Virus record (IMG/VR): IMGVR_UViG_3300044627_002952
Location: 1 to 41,650 of that record
DNA: 41,650 nt
Direction: 5' to 3' (one strand)
Origin: a virus
Shown here: piece after piece, positions 9,473 to 18,200 of the stretch
Layout: every line of letters starts with the position of its first letter
Numbering within the stretch: position 1 is the first letter of the stretch
Translations under genes and position numbers: made by a program
Notes under the pieces: model-generated
What the model saw: the letters and a program-made list of their open reading frames with translations, nothing else
Databases searched by the model: none
What the model was told of the DNA's origin: nothing

Positions 9473-10780
9473 ATGGACCAACTTACTCAACTTTACAAAT
9501 CACGTGCCGAAAATCTTCAAAGACAAATTATTATACTTGAATCAAAGTTAAAAAATATTGATAATTTGAATGAAGCAACTAAAAATGAAGAAGAAGGTAC
9601 TATAATTGAAAGAAACGGAAAACGTTATATCAGACTTCCTGATGGTACTGAGATGGAATACTATGGTCCAGGTTCAGAAGATTCTGGATCTCCAAAATAT
9701 GGTGAAGTTACTAAAACAGGATTGGTAGGAGACACAGGAAAAGCCGCTGGAAATGTTTTTGCAAATGCACCTTTGTTGGTGCAAATTCCTGTAGCAGCCG
9801 TCGCCGGTGGTGCTGCTGCTTTGTTTGGAGCTAAAACTTGGGAGACTGTTGTTAGAGCGCGGCATGCAGGTGCAAAAGCAGCAGCAGAAACTGCCAAAGC
9901 ACAGGCCGACGCAGAAACAGCTGCACATAATAGACAAATAAGAGCGGCAGAAGCACAACATGCTCCAAGTTATTATGAAGGACAAGCAAGACAGGCAGCA
10001 GGAAGAGGGGCTGAAGCAGAAGCAATTGGCACAGAAGCGCCTGCAAGAGCGGAGGCAGAAAGACTACGACAACAAGCCTTGGCCGATGAAGCCCTACAAA
10101 GAGCCGCACAAACAGAAGCCCAAGAACAAGCAATAACTGCACAAGAACAAGCAAAGGCTCGTTCAGAACAAGCAAAAGCAGCAAAAGGACAAGTTGGTGC
10201 AAAAGATATTGCAGATAAAGCAAAAGTTACTGCCTTAGAAAATGAATTGGATCTTGCAAGAGCCAGAGCAAGATTACAAAAACCAGGACAAATTCCAAGT
10301 GGTCCTTACAGAAATCAACCAGGATATCAAGATCCCAATACTGGCTGGTGGTTTACAAAATCTCCAGATAGCCCCCGTGCTGCAAGTGGAATTGCTTTGG
10401 ATATAGATGTACAACCATTTTCAGGGTCTGCTGTTAAATCTATAGTTCAAGGAATTAAAACTCCTACTGTTGCTGGAATAGCAGGAACTGTTGCTGGAGA
10501 AATGGCTAAACCACAATTTGAAAAATCTGGGGCAACTGATTGGCTAGCAAAACAATTGACACCATTTATTCCAGATTGGGCTCTCGGTGCATCTCCAGCA
10601 GAAAAAATTCGTCAAAAAGCCGATGTGTTGTCACAAGAAATGAAACTTACAGGTGGAAAACCAATTTCAACATCATTAAGTGGATTGCGTAATCCTGTAA
10701 GTGGTTCTGAATTAGGAACTTCAGATGAAGATGAAGAGGCTATAAAATTAGCTAAAGCAAGACAAAAAGCCTCTAAGTAA
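9473..10780 (+). CDS. Ala-rich coiled-coil protein, probable virion component, 435 aa
   Basis: N-terminal coiled coil (residues 1-35), a short beta module (RNGKRYIRLPDGTEMEYYG, about 48-66), a hydrophobic/Gly-Ala segment at about 96-120 (LLVQIPVAAVAGGAAALFG) that could span or insert into a membrane, a long Ala/Glu/Gln-rich helical region (about 128-270), and a C-terminal part with a second hydrophobic Gly/Ala stretch (IKTPTVAGIAGTVAGEMA). No family is recognised. The layout recalls internal virion or tape-measure-like proteins that interact with membranes, which is inference only. Expressed from a leaderless late promoter. Confidence 0.75.
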   Translation: MDQLTQLYKSRAENLQRQIIILESKLKNIDNLNEATKNEEEGTIIERNGKRYIRLPDGTEMEYYGPGSEDSGSPKYGEVTKTGLVGDTGKAAGNVFANAPLLVQIPVAAVAGGAAALFGAKTWETVVRARHAGAKAAAETAKAQADAETAAHNRQIRAAEAQHAPSYYEGQARQAAGRGAEAEAIGTEAPARAEAERLRQQALADEALQRAAQTEAQEQAITAQEQAKARSEQAKAAKGQVGAKDIADKAKVTALENELDLARARARLQKPGQIPSGPYRNQPGYQDPNTGWWFTKSPDSPRAASGIALDIDVQPFSGSAVKSIVQGIKTPTVAGIAGTVAGEMAKPQFEKSGATDWLAKQLTPFIPDWALGASPAEKIRQKADVLSQEMKLTGGKPISTSLSGLRNPVSGSELGTSDEDEEAIKLAKARQKASK

Positions 10781-10809
10781 TTTTAATATAATTTATAGTA
10801 ACCTTAAGT

Positions 10810-10848
10810 AAACTCTATAGTTATCTTCTATAGGGTTTATTTATTTAC
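10810..10848 (+). terminator. Intrinsic terminator
   Basis: AAACTCTATAG, 7-base loop, CTATAGGGTTT (one T-G pair), then ATTTATTT. It ends the transcript of the 435-residue protein gene. Confidence 0.75.
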
Positions 10849-10900
10849 TTCTAAAGTTTCTTTAGAATATATCATAAGAACCTTAAAAATCAAGAAGCAA

Positions 10901-10908
10901 TATAAATA
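10901..10908 (+). promoter_or_regulatory. Late promoter, leaderless onto GTG
   Basis: Perfect TATAAATA with five bases to the GTG at 10914. Confidence 0.78.
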
Positions 10909-10913
10909 TTATT

Positions 10914-11159
10914 GTGATATTAAATCAAGGAATTTACGGCGTAGTTATTTTGGTGACAAATTCTGATATAAAAAAATCAGAAGATGAATTAAATCAGGTT
11001 GTGCAAAAGTTGTTGGAATTAAAAAAACAACCGTTCACTGATGTTTATGTAAAGATGCCAAGTTTACTGTTTCAAAAGTTTTTGGATAAATTGGCAGAAA
11101 ACAATATAAAGTACAAAGAAGCAGAATTCAAACACCAACAGTTCTTAATTAAGTTCTAA
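10914..11159 (+). CDS. Hypothetical 81-aa protein, GTG start
   Basis: Predicted strand-helix-helix-strand (GVVILVTNSD, then SEDELNQVVQKLLELKK, then LLFQKFLDKLAENN), a small alpha/beta fold. No family recognised. The GTG start is supported by its exact spacing from TATAAATA. Its stop overlaps the next ATG (TAATG), so the next gene is probably coupled. Confidence 0.72.
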   Translation: MILNQGIYGVVILVTNSDIKKSEDELNQVVQKLLELKKQPFTDVYVKMPSLLFQKFLDKLAENNIKYKEAEFKHQQFLIKF

Positions 11160-11842
11160 TGCCTGAACTACCAAGACCACAAATACGAACCGCGAGAGAC
11201 CCAGGCGTCAACACAATAGTTGAGCCTACGACTGATTTTTTTCCACAACCAACATATGCACAACTTCAAGAGTTGTTGATAAAATCTGTGACCAAGGCAA
11301 TGAAAGATGATCATATGAATGATCAATCTTATCTTGGTCAAAAACAAAAATATGAAGGATCTACCCACAAAACATTGAAGTATGAAAATTTAAAAGAAAA
11401 AGATCCTTTGTTTGCACAACACATGTCAAAAATTTATGGATCCTATGAATTATTTTTAAAAGCAGTAGAAGATCAAGCAAAACAAAAAAATTTAATAGAT
11501 CCAAGAAATGATAAAAAACTTGATGTTACTATAATAACACAAAACATATATTACAAGTCTGACCACATTTCTGCACAAGAAATTATAATGGAAGCATTGA
11601 ATGGAATTTGCACTGTTGATTATTTGGATGTAGCGGGAAAAGCACAAAGATTAAATGGAACATTGCAAAAGAAACACATACTTGGAAGCCAAGTTGGAGA
11701 AAGATATCAATTTTTTGGTCCTTTGGCTGGAAAGTATGGTGAAAAAATTGTTTTGTGGAACATAAACAAACAAAAATGGTCTTCGTTTTATTTGAGCAAT
11801 ACTGTAAGATTTGTCAAAGACGACACAATTGATCTAGAATAA
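11159..11842 (+). CDS. Protein with C-terminal WYL_2 / DUF2693-like barrel, 227 aa
   Basis: The N-terminal 135 residues are helical and charged, with no recognised domain. From about residue 140 the pattern I-I-M-E-A-L-N-G-I-C-T-V-D-Y, a Leu-x-G-T-L strand, then ERYQFFGPLAGKYGEK and LWNINKQKWSSFYLSNTVRF matches the phage Sm-like/SH3 family DUF2693: an N-G-x-C/V strand early and a W-D/N-x-x-x-x-W-R/S-F-x-L-x-x-V ending. It overlaps the upstream gene by one base. Confidence 0.78.
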   Translation: MPELPRPQIRTARDPGVNTIVEPTTDFFPQPTYAQLQELLIKSVTKAMKDDHMNDQSYLGQKQKYEGSTHKTLKYENLKEKDPLFAQHMSKIYGSYELFLKAVEDQAKQKNLIDPRNDKKLDVTIITQNIYYKSDHISAQEIIMEALNGICTVDYLDVAGKAQRLNGTLQKKHILGSQVGERYQFFGPLAGKYGEKIVLWNINKQKWSSFYLSNTVRFVKDDTIDLE

Positions 11843-11851
11843 ATAGTATTG

Positions 11852-12025
11852 ATGGCAGAGGAATCAAAAAACCTCGACCACATGTATGCCGTACTCTTCC
11901 GTGAGTCAAAGATTATTCTTAGTAAGTACGAAGCTTATTTGCGTGAACAGATAACATCTAAAGAACTTGCACAATGCATGTTGAGTTTGAAAGATGCTAT
12001 CAAAAGAATAGAAAATAAGAATTGA
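11852..12025 (+). CDS. Small helical protein, 57 aa
   Basis: Almost entirely helical (YAVLFRESKIILSKYEAYL, then SKELAQCMLSLKDAIKR). No family recognised. AATAAATA lies six bases before the ATG. Its stop codon TGA is inside the TTGACA that starts the guaC promoter. Confidence 0.68.
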   Translation: MAEESKNLDHMYAVLFRESKIILSKYEAYLREQITSKELAQCMLSLKDAIKRIENKN

Positions 12026-12050
12026 CAATCATATAACAAGTGTCATAATA
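12022..12050 (+). promoter_or_regulatory. Early promoter of guaC
   Basis: TTGACA (12022-12027), 17-base spacer, ATAATA (12045-12050), eight bases, ATG at 12059. The predicted start is within one or two bases of the ATG. The TGA inside the -35 box is the stop of the preceding gene. Confidence 0.72.
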
Positions 12051-12058
12051 GGTGGCTT

Positions 12059-13096
12059 ATGTTTTTACATGAAGATATTAAATTGGATTATTCCGACGTA
12101 TTGATTGTTCCACAATCATCAAAAGTTTCTTCTCGTAAGGAAGTTGATCTTACGGTTGAAACTGTTTTTAATTGTGGAAAAACTTGGAAAGGAGTTCCAA
12201 TCATGGCATCAAACATGTCAACGATTGGAACTCACGCTATGGCAAAGGCATTGTATCAACATAAGATGGTTACATGCCTCCGCAAAGGCGGGACATATTA
12301 TGAAGTTCTTATTAGAGAAATGCCAGAGATTGAACCTTATGTAACTCTTACTCTTGGTATGGATAAAGAGAGTATGTTGTATATTGATACGGCTGAAATC
12401 AAAGATCCAACTTTTGTTTGCTTGGATGTTGCAAATGGTTACATGGAAAAGTTTGCTGATTTTGTAAATAAGGTGAGGAACAAATGGAAAACATCAATTC
12501 TAATAGCGGGAAATGTGGTAACACCGGAGGGGATGGAACTGTTGGCAAAGGCTGGATCAGACCTCATAAAGGTTGGAATCGGGTCAGGGTCAATGTGCTT
12601 GACCCGGAGAGTGGCGGGAGTGGGTTATCCTCAACTGTCCGCAGTAGCGGAGTGTGCCCAAGCAGGAGCAGAACTTGGGGTTGGGGTCGTCGCTGATGGT
12701 GGAGTTGTACACCCCGGTGATTTTGCTAAGTCTTTTGTGGCTGGGACTGCATTTGTCATGGCTGGAGGCGCATTTGCAGGCCATGACGAGTGTGGAGGTG
12801 AAATACGACACGCCAATCATAACTCATCACTCACGATGCTTCATTATGGTATGTCCAGTAAAACCGCAAATGAAAGATACAATGGCGGCCTCAAGGATTA
12901 CCGTGCTTCCGAGGGCCGCACTGTGGAAGTACCTTATCGTGGATCTATACATCACACCGTTCAGGAAATTCTTGGTGGAATTCGTTCAGCGTGTTCGTAT
13001 GTTGGTGCATTTAACTTGACAGAGTTGTATGCACATGGTAAACTGGTCAAAGTAAATAACCAACTCAACACTATTTTTGAACAGAACGAAATATGA
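12059..13096 (+). CDS. guaC: GMP reductase
   Basis: NADPH-dependent deamination of GMP to IMP. At 345 residues it is close to E. coli GuaC (347) and lacks the CBS domains of IMP dehydrogenase. Motifs: D-Y-S-D-V-L-I-V-P near the N-terminus, the active-site loop G-I-G-S-G-S-M-C (Cys180), G-V-G-Y-P-Q-L-S-A-V, the phosphate site D-G-G, A-G-H-D-E-C-G-G-E typical of GMP reductase, Y-G-M-S-S, and Y-R-A-S-E-G-R-T-V-E-V-P. The stretch from about 12530 to 12780 is noticeably more GC-rich than its surroundings. With PurA it forms a GMP to IMP to adenylosuccinate route. Its stop overlaps the next ATG (ATGA). Confidence 0.95.
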   Translation: MFLHEDIKLDYSDVLIVPQSSKVSSRKEVDLTVETVFNCGKTWKGVPIMASNMSTIGTHAMAKALYQHKMVTCLRKGGTYYEVLIREMPEIEPYVTLTLGMDKESMLYIDTAEIKDPTFVCLDVANGYMEKFADFVNKVRNKWKTSILIAGNVVTPEGMELLAKAGSDLIKVGIGSGSMCLTRRVAGVGYPQLSAVAECAQAGAELGVGVVADGGVVHPGDFAKSFVAGTAFVMAGGAFAGHDECGGEIRHANHNSSLTMLHYGMSSKTANERYNGGLKDYRASEGRTVEVPYRGSIHHTVQEILGGIRSACSYVGAFNLTELYAHGKLVKVNNQLNTIFEQNEI

Positions 13097-13650
13097 ACAT
13101 TTTTGTTGTTGACGAAGATCCTATCATTGCCGCCGAGATGCTTTGCGACAAGCACTGCATCAAGATGATTCTTGAGTCTTGCCAGTTGCTTTCTACTGCC
13201 CATCATGTGTGTGATGGTCAGCAAGTTCAAATTACTGGTAAGCGCACTTACACGACTTATAATTGCAAGAAGCCCAACTTGCTAAAGGCTACGATGATCA
13301 ATCATCCGTGCACTATTTGGGCTCGTGCTTCTCGTGACAATTACTTGTGGCTGTGGAAGCATGCTTACGCTATGTGCAAAGAGTATACTCGTCGTTATGG
13401 CAAAGTTCACAAGTTGGAAGCATTGTTGGTCGGTGATCTTTATAATCCTCCCAAGCACATTCCTAAGGGCAAATTGACTCCTTTTGCACAAGCCATGCCC
13501 GATGATTGTCGTGATGCAAATGCTGTTATTGCATATCGTAAGTATTACATCACTGCTAAGGTTGATATTGCAAAGTGGAAAATGAACAACGCTCCGACTT
13601 GGTATACGGAGCGTTGTGTAGATATTATTAAAGAACCTATTCCGTTTTAA
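13093..13650 (+). CDS. Conserved phage protein of unknown function, 185 aa
   Basis: The opening MNIFVVDEDPIIAAEML, the C-D-K-H-C-I-K-M-I-L-E-S motif near residues 18-29, N-H-P-C-T-I-W-A-R-A-S near 73-83, E-Y-T-R-R-Y-G-K-x-H, T-P-F-A-Q-A-M-P and a final W-K-M-N-N-A-P-x-W recall a family found in many large aquatic phages, known to me only as conserved and uncharacterised. The invariant Cys/His/Arg residues suggest an enzyme or nucleic acid binder. ATGA-coupled to guaC, so it may act in the same pathway. It meets the endolysin gene stop to stop with no space. Confidence 0.8.
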   Translation: MNIFVVDEDPIIAAEMLCDKHCIKMILESCQLLSTAHHVCDGQQVQITGKRTYTTYNCKKPNLLKATMINHPCTIWARASRDNYLWLWKHAYAMCKEYTRRYGKVHKLEALLVGDLYNPPKHIPKGKLTPFAQAMPDDCRDANAVIAYRKYYITAKVDIAKWKMNNAPTWYTERCVDIIKEPIPF

Positions 13651-14529
13651 TTATTTTGGTATTTTAATTTTTTGTCCAACTTGAATTTTATTTGGATCTT
13701 TAATATTATTTGTACCAATAATAGTTTTTAATTTTTCTGGATCATTTCCCGCTATTTTTGTTAAAGTATCACCTTTTTGTATAGTATATTCTATTTCTTG
13801 TTTATCATTATTGGTTGATGTTGATTTAAAAGCATTTCCCAATTCATATGGTCTTTGCAATATTTCACCAACCGGTTTTATTTGCTCAACTGAAGCATAT
13901 GGTTTTAATTTTACACCAGTAGAAGTGGTTTCTTGTTTTTTATTTGATGGAAATCCATGAGTCCAAAGATCTGCTTCTTCTTGTCTTCTTGTAACAAGTC
14001 CGGCAAGAACTTTTTTACCAGATTTATTATATAATTTCATAGTTTCTGGTACTTTATCCCATTCTTTATTTTTTAATACAGTTGTTATTTTTTCAAAATC
14101 TTTATCTCCATAAAAATTTTGACCAAGATTATAAGCAAAACTTAATAAAGATGCCTGTTGACCAGAATGCATATCATCCCATCCAGGAATTTTTTCCATT
14201 TGGGGAGTAATAACTTTATCTATTGAAACGTTTATTAACTCCTCAGCTTTTTCTTTTGTTATTGGATCTCCAACTTTAATTGGTTTGCCTGTATCTGGAT
14301 AAACAAATGTTGTACCATGACCAACAACAATAACATCTTTTTTTTGTTTTTGTGTAGCATCTTTATCTATTTCTGCTACGGGTCTAAATCCTTCTTTTTT
14401 CTTCATAAGATCTACAATATAACTTCTTGCTTCTGGTTTTGGTGGAGCGGCAAGAGCAGCTGATGCAATTCCAGATGTTGCAATTTGGGCTATATTATTT
14501 TCATTTAAAAATTGTTTAAAAGTTTTCAT
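13651..14529 (-). CDS. Endolysin: GH24 lysozyme with C-terminal LysM and capsid-targeting-like N-terminus
   Basis: Muramidase of the T4 lysozyme type. From the N-terminus: MKTFKQFLNE, very like the capsid-targeting peptide of T4 internal proteins (MKTYQEFIAE); an Ala-rich linker to about residue 32; the GH24 domain (about 35-195) with E46 in K-K-K-E-G-F, V-G-H-G-T-T, Q-Q-A-S-L-L-S-F-A-Y-N-L-G and G-L-V-T-R-R-Q-E-E-A-D-L-W; then a linker and a LysM repeat (about 247-292, YTIQKGDTLTKIA to IQVGQKIKIPK) for peptidoglycan binding. Longer than T4 e lysozyme (164). A virion-packaged lysozyme is an alternative to a classical lysis enzyme. Confidence 0.9.
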   Translation of the reverse strand: MKTFKQFLNENNIAQIATSGIASAALAAPPKPEARSYIVDLMKKKEGFRPVAEIDKDATQKQKKDVIVVGHGTTFVYPDTGKPIKVGDPITKEKAEELINVSIDKVITPQMEKIPGWDDMHSGQQASLLSFAYNLGQNFYGDKDFEKITTVLKNKEWDKVPETMKLYNKSGKKVLAGLVTRRQEEADLWTHGFPSNKKQETTSTGVKLKPYASVEQIKPVGEILQRPYELGNAFKSTSTNNDKQEIEYTIQKGDTLTKIAGNDPEKLKTIIGTNNIKDPNKIQVGQKIKIPK

Positions 14530-14536
14530 TTGTTAT

Positions 14537-14564
14537 TTGCCATCCATAAAACTAGTGTTATAAT
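14537..14564 (+). promoter_or_regulatory. Sigma70-like promoter
   Basis: TTGCCA (14537-14542), 16-base spacer, TATAAT (14559-14564). The start near 14571 leaves a short leader with AAAGGAAA before the ATG at 14586: a Shine-Dalgarno gene rather than a leaderless one. Confidence 0.7.
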
Positions 14565-14585
14565 AAACCCATATAAAGGAAACAT

Positions 14586-14897
14586 ATGAACGTAAAAGTA
14601 TTTAGATTAAACTCCGGCGAAGAAATTCTTGCACGATTTGAAGAGTCCGCAACACACTGGACCTTAAAAGATCCTGCAGTATTAATTCCAATGCAAAAAG
14701 GTGCAATTGGAATGATGCCTTGGATGATGTATACTAAGGCTTCAACCGGAATTCAAATTCCAAAAACTTTTGTGGCGTTCACTGTTGAGCCTCTTGAAGA
14801 ACTGAAGGCTCAGTACGATTCTAACCTCAATAACGGACTCGTCACTCCTTCCAAAACCGTTGAATCGGCGTCGAAGCTGAAGCTGACGATGGATTAA
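14586..14897 (+). CDS. Sm-like phage protein, 103 aa
   Basis: The pattern KVFRLNSGEEILARFEES, then WTLKDPAVLIPM, then a hydrophobic Met/Trp loop (GMMPWMMYT) and FVAFTVEPLEELKAQYDSN is that of the small LSm-type proteins conserved in T4-like phages of aquatic bacteria. Such a fold would bind RNA or act as an assembly adaptor; the function is not established. It has AAAGGAAA before the ATG and its own sigma70-type promoter, so it is probably early or middle. Followed one base later by the TTG start of the deaminase-like gene. Confidence 0.8.
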   Translation: MNVKVFRLNSGEEILARFEESATHWTLKDPAVLIPMQKGAIGMMPWMMYTKASTGIQIPKTFVAFTVEPLEELKAQYDSNLNNGLVTPSKTVESASKLKLTMD

Positions 14898-14898
14898 A

Positions 14899-15273
14899 TT
14901 GGACATAGATACGATTAACAAGATTTACCTCCCCATTGCCAAGCCTCTTTCGATGGCTATGGAGAGGCAGAAGAAGCACATCTCATTGGTTCTGTACAAG
15001 CGCAAGGTTATTGCGGTAGGTCAAAACATTTTTAAGACCCACCCCAGTACCTTGCGTTTGGGTTATAGAACGGCTGATATGCATTCTGAACTGGATGCAT
15101 TTCGCAAGGTTCCTAAAAATTTGCGTGGTGAAAAGTTGGTTCTAATTAATTTTAGATTTAACCGTTTTGGTCATTTTAGAAATTCTAAGCCTTGCCCTGT
15201 TTGTTCTAAGTGGTGTTCTGAGGTATTTCACAAAATTTATTATACCACTGATGAGGGTCTAGAAATGCTCTAA
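14899..15273 (+). CDS. Cytidine deaminase-like zinc protein, 124 aa, TTG start
   Basis: H-S-E (residues 62-64, in MHSELDAF) and P-C-P-V-C (near 95-99) have the order and spacing of the zinc and proton-transfer motifs H/C-x-E and P-C-x-x-C of the cytidine/deoxycytidylate deaminase fold. The gap of about 30 residues is normal. It would deaminate a cytosine-type base or nucleotide; the exact substrate is unknown. The only in-frame ATG codons lie inside conserved sequence, so TTG at 14899 is the best start. It follows the Sm-like gene by one base. Confidence 0.72.
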   Translation: MDIDTINKIYLPIAKPLSMAMERQKKHISLVLYKRKVIAVGQNIFKTHPSTLRLGYRTADMHSELDAFRKVPKNLRGEKLVLINFRFNRFGHFRNSKPCPVCSKWCSEVFHKIYYTTDEGLEML

Positions 15274-15276
15274 ATA
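15269..15276 (+). promoter_or_regulatory. Possible late promoter variant
   Basis: TCTAAATA overlapping the end of the deaminase-like gene. It is followed by GAGG before the ATG at 15294, so the large Cys-rich gene would be leadered. Confidence 0.4.
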
Positions 15277-15293
15277 TAGAGCGAGGTCTGTGA

Positions 15294-18200
15294 ATGCCAA
15301 AAAAAGGTTGTTGTTCTTGTAATGTAACTAGTTGCTGTGCCCAACATAATTACACCAATAATGTTGCCATGATTGGTGATTTATTAACTGGTTTAGATTT
15401 TGTTTTAAAAGCAGATGGTTCAATAGAAACAGATAATCAAGGAAATCCAGTTACAATAGAAAAATCTCAAGTTTATCCAATTCATAAAGATGATGAATTA
15501 ATATTATTTCAAACACCATATGAGGGTGATTTAGGAAATAATGCAAATCAAATTTATAACAATGGACAAAATGGATGTAAATGTTGTTATGGTTATTCTA
15601 GAATAGCCTTACAAAGATCAAGAACAATTAGACAAAAATACAAATATACTGGATGTTCGTGGGTATGGTATCCACCAAAGTATTTATTTAATTATGATCA
15701 AAATATTCCACAATGCGGAATTGCCTATGAAAAAATAGGTGGCAGTACACCAGATTTTAATGTAAATTGTTTTGAATTTGCCTCAGGATTTAACGCCGGA
15801 AATGCAGAACCTGAAGAAGGTCCCGATGTTTGTACTGTATGTACGCAAATAAATCCAATGTTGACAAATTCAAATTTAAATGATGCTTTTGGAAATAAAA
15901 TATTTGATATCTATGGAAATTTTACAGGAGCAGACGCTAGTGTTAGTCCGATGTTTGATGTAAGACCTCTTGCGTCTGGGTGGCATTTACAATTTACCTC
16001 AACACTATATCCAGGGCAATTTGCATCAGATGGTGAATGCTGCAGTTGTGTGTGGGCAGATCCAACAATACCACAAATAGTGCCAGATTATTCTACTAGT
16101 TGTTGGGGAAGAACTGGATTAAGATATGTACCAGGAAAATGTAATGCAATTTCTAGTGTAAGATCAGGACAAAATATATTATCTAAAAATGGTGGATATT
16201 TTTATTCAACATTTGAAGGTCGTATAAGAGGACGTGAAGGTTCAAAAGCATTAAAGGAATCTGAAGTTTTTGTTATGGGCGAAGGAACCGAGCCTGCTTA
16301 TTTTTATAAAGCCCCTGAAAGCGTATACAAACCATCTTCTGGTGGATATTTACAAAATTCTTGCACATTTTGCTCATTGAGTCCATATTTAAGGGATATG
16401 GCATATAATGATTATCCATGGGCATATAATTTATTTTGTGCAGGTGGATCTAGATCAGCATCTGCAAAGACTTATAATTTTCCAATATCATTTATAAAAA
16501 CAGGATTTTGGACTTTACCACCTGAAGTTGGTCTTTATAGTGAAACAATAGTAGGCGGAAGTACAAATATAGACATCCCAATGGAACAGTGGATTGAAGT
16601 GTTGGGGGAACACACTTTCTACAGTCAATTAGTTGGTATGGTTCAACTAGAACACTATTGGGAATATACTGGTGTAAATAAATCAGATTTAGATGCAGCA
16701 GTAAAAACAATTCCATATGGTTTAGAAGAGGGGGCAGACGTACAAGATAGATGGAACTATTGGAAACAAAGAACAACTCCTAGAATGTTTGTTTTAAAAT
16801 CTTCAGCAACCCCCTTGTTTACTTTTGACTTGGTATATGCTGATAGAATAGGTATATTTCAAAAATTTGCAGATCCAGATCAAAGTGCAACTCAACCAGA
16901 TGGATCTACTAATATAGATGGCAGAATGACTATTGGTAAATTTTTGTCATATTTTAGTACATTCTCTAATGGCTACTTTAATAAAGCACCAATTCCTATA
17001 GATGACAGAGGAAGAGCAGCATATCCTCCCGGTTGCGATGAACCGGGATACAAATATGTAAGAATTGTAAAAGAAATAATAGATGCAATGTGTGAAGCTG
17101 GAATAATTGGAACCAGAGATCATAGACAAAATATCTATAATGAAATTAAACAGATTATTGAAACTGGTTTAGAAAATGGAAGCAATGGAGCATACTACAA
17201 ACCATTAGAAAATGGAAATCCAATATTTGTAACTCCAGATGATTTTAATAAACTTAAAGAAAAATATTATACGCCATACGAAAGAATGTGTACGCCTGCA
17301 GAAATGTTTCCTGGTATAGATTCTCCAATAGAGGAAACTAGATTAAATGCTTTTGGTAAATTTGGCCCAATAAGAAAAATTATACCACCATCTTATATTT
17401 TTCTTCCAGATGTTTCATGGGATGTACAAGATTGGAGAAATAATAATGATGGTGAAAATCCCCCAGAAATGCCTGCCTTTATTTACAAATCAAATGGAGT
17501 AAATCCAGATGATATTTTTACTGATGGTCCAAAACAAGTAAGAAGTTGTGTTGATGGAACAATATTACAAACAACATCTAGAAAAAAAATACAAGATCTA
17601 CAATATTCAAAATATTATAGCGGTGGAGTTTATTCTGCTGGGGCACCAGATTATGTAAATAGTCAATTGTTTTTTAGAGCAATTCCAGGTCGTTGGTCGT
17701 TTGTAAAATGGGCTCCAATGACATCACAGTGTGAATGGTGCAATAGACAATCAAGTCCTTGTAGTGCATATGAAATATATGGAGAGGGACCGCCATCTAC
17801 TGGAGAACCGGGATATTTATGGCATTCAGAAGGCATAAGAACTACTTTATATAAAGGAAATAGTAAATTTAGTAATACAAATTTATATGCGGGTGGATAT
17901 TCGGGTATGTGCAATGGAATAAATGCAACAGATTCTAGACCATTGCCAGTTGATAGTGCTCCAGATGGAACCGACTGTACTAGTGCTCCAGGAGATATTG
18001 TTGCTAATAGAACTTTAGGAGCATTATGTGGTTTTCAATCAATTGCTTGGGATGCTAGTGGTTCTCCTAGTACAGTTAAGTGCGTCCCAAGTTGTTCAAA
18101 ACCAAATGACTATTGTTGTGATAATACTATATTTCCATGTGGTTGTGAGTGTACTGGAATTAAAGATTGTGCTCAAACAAATATAGAAGTAAATGGAAAT

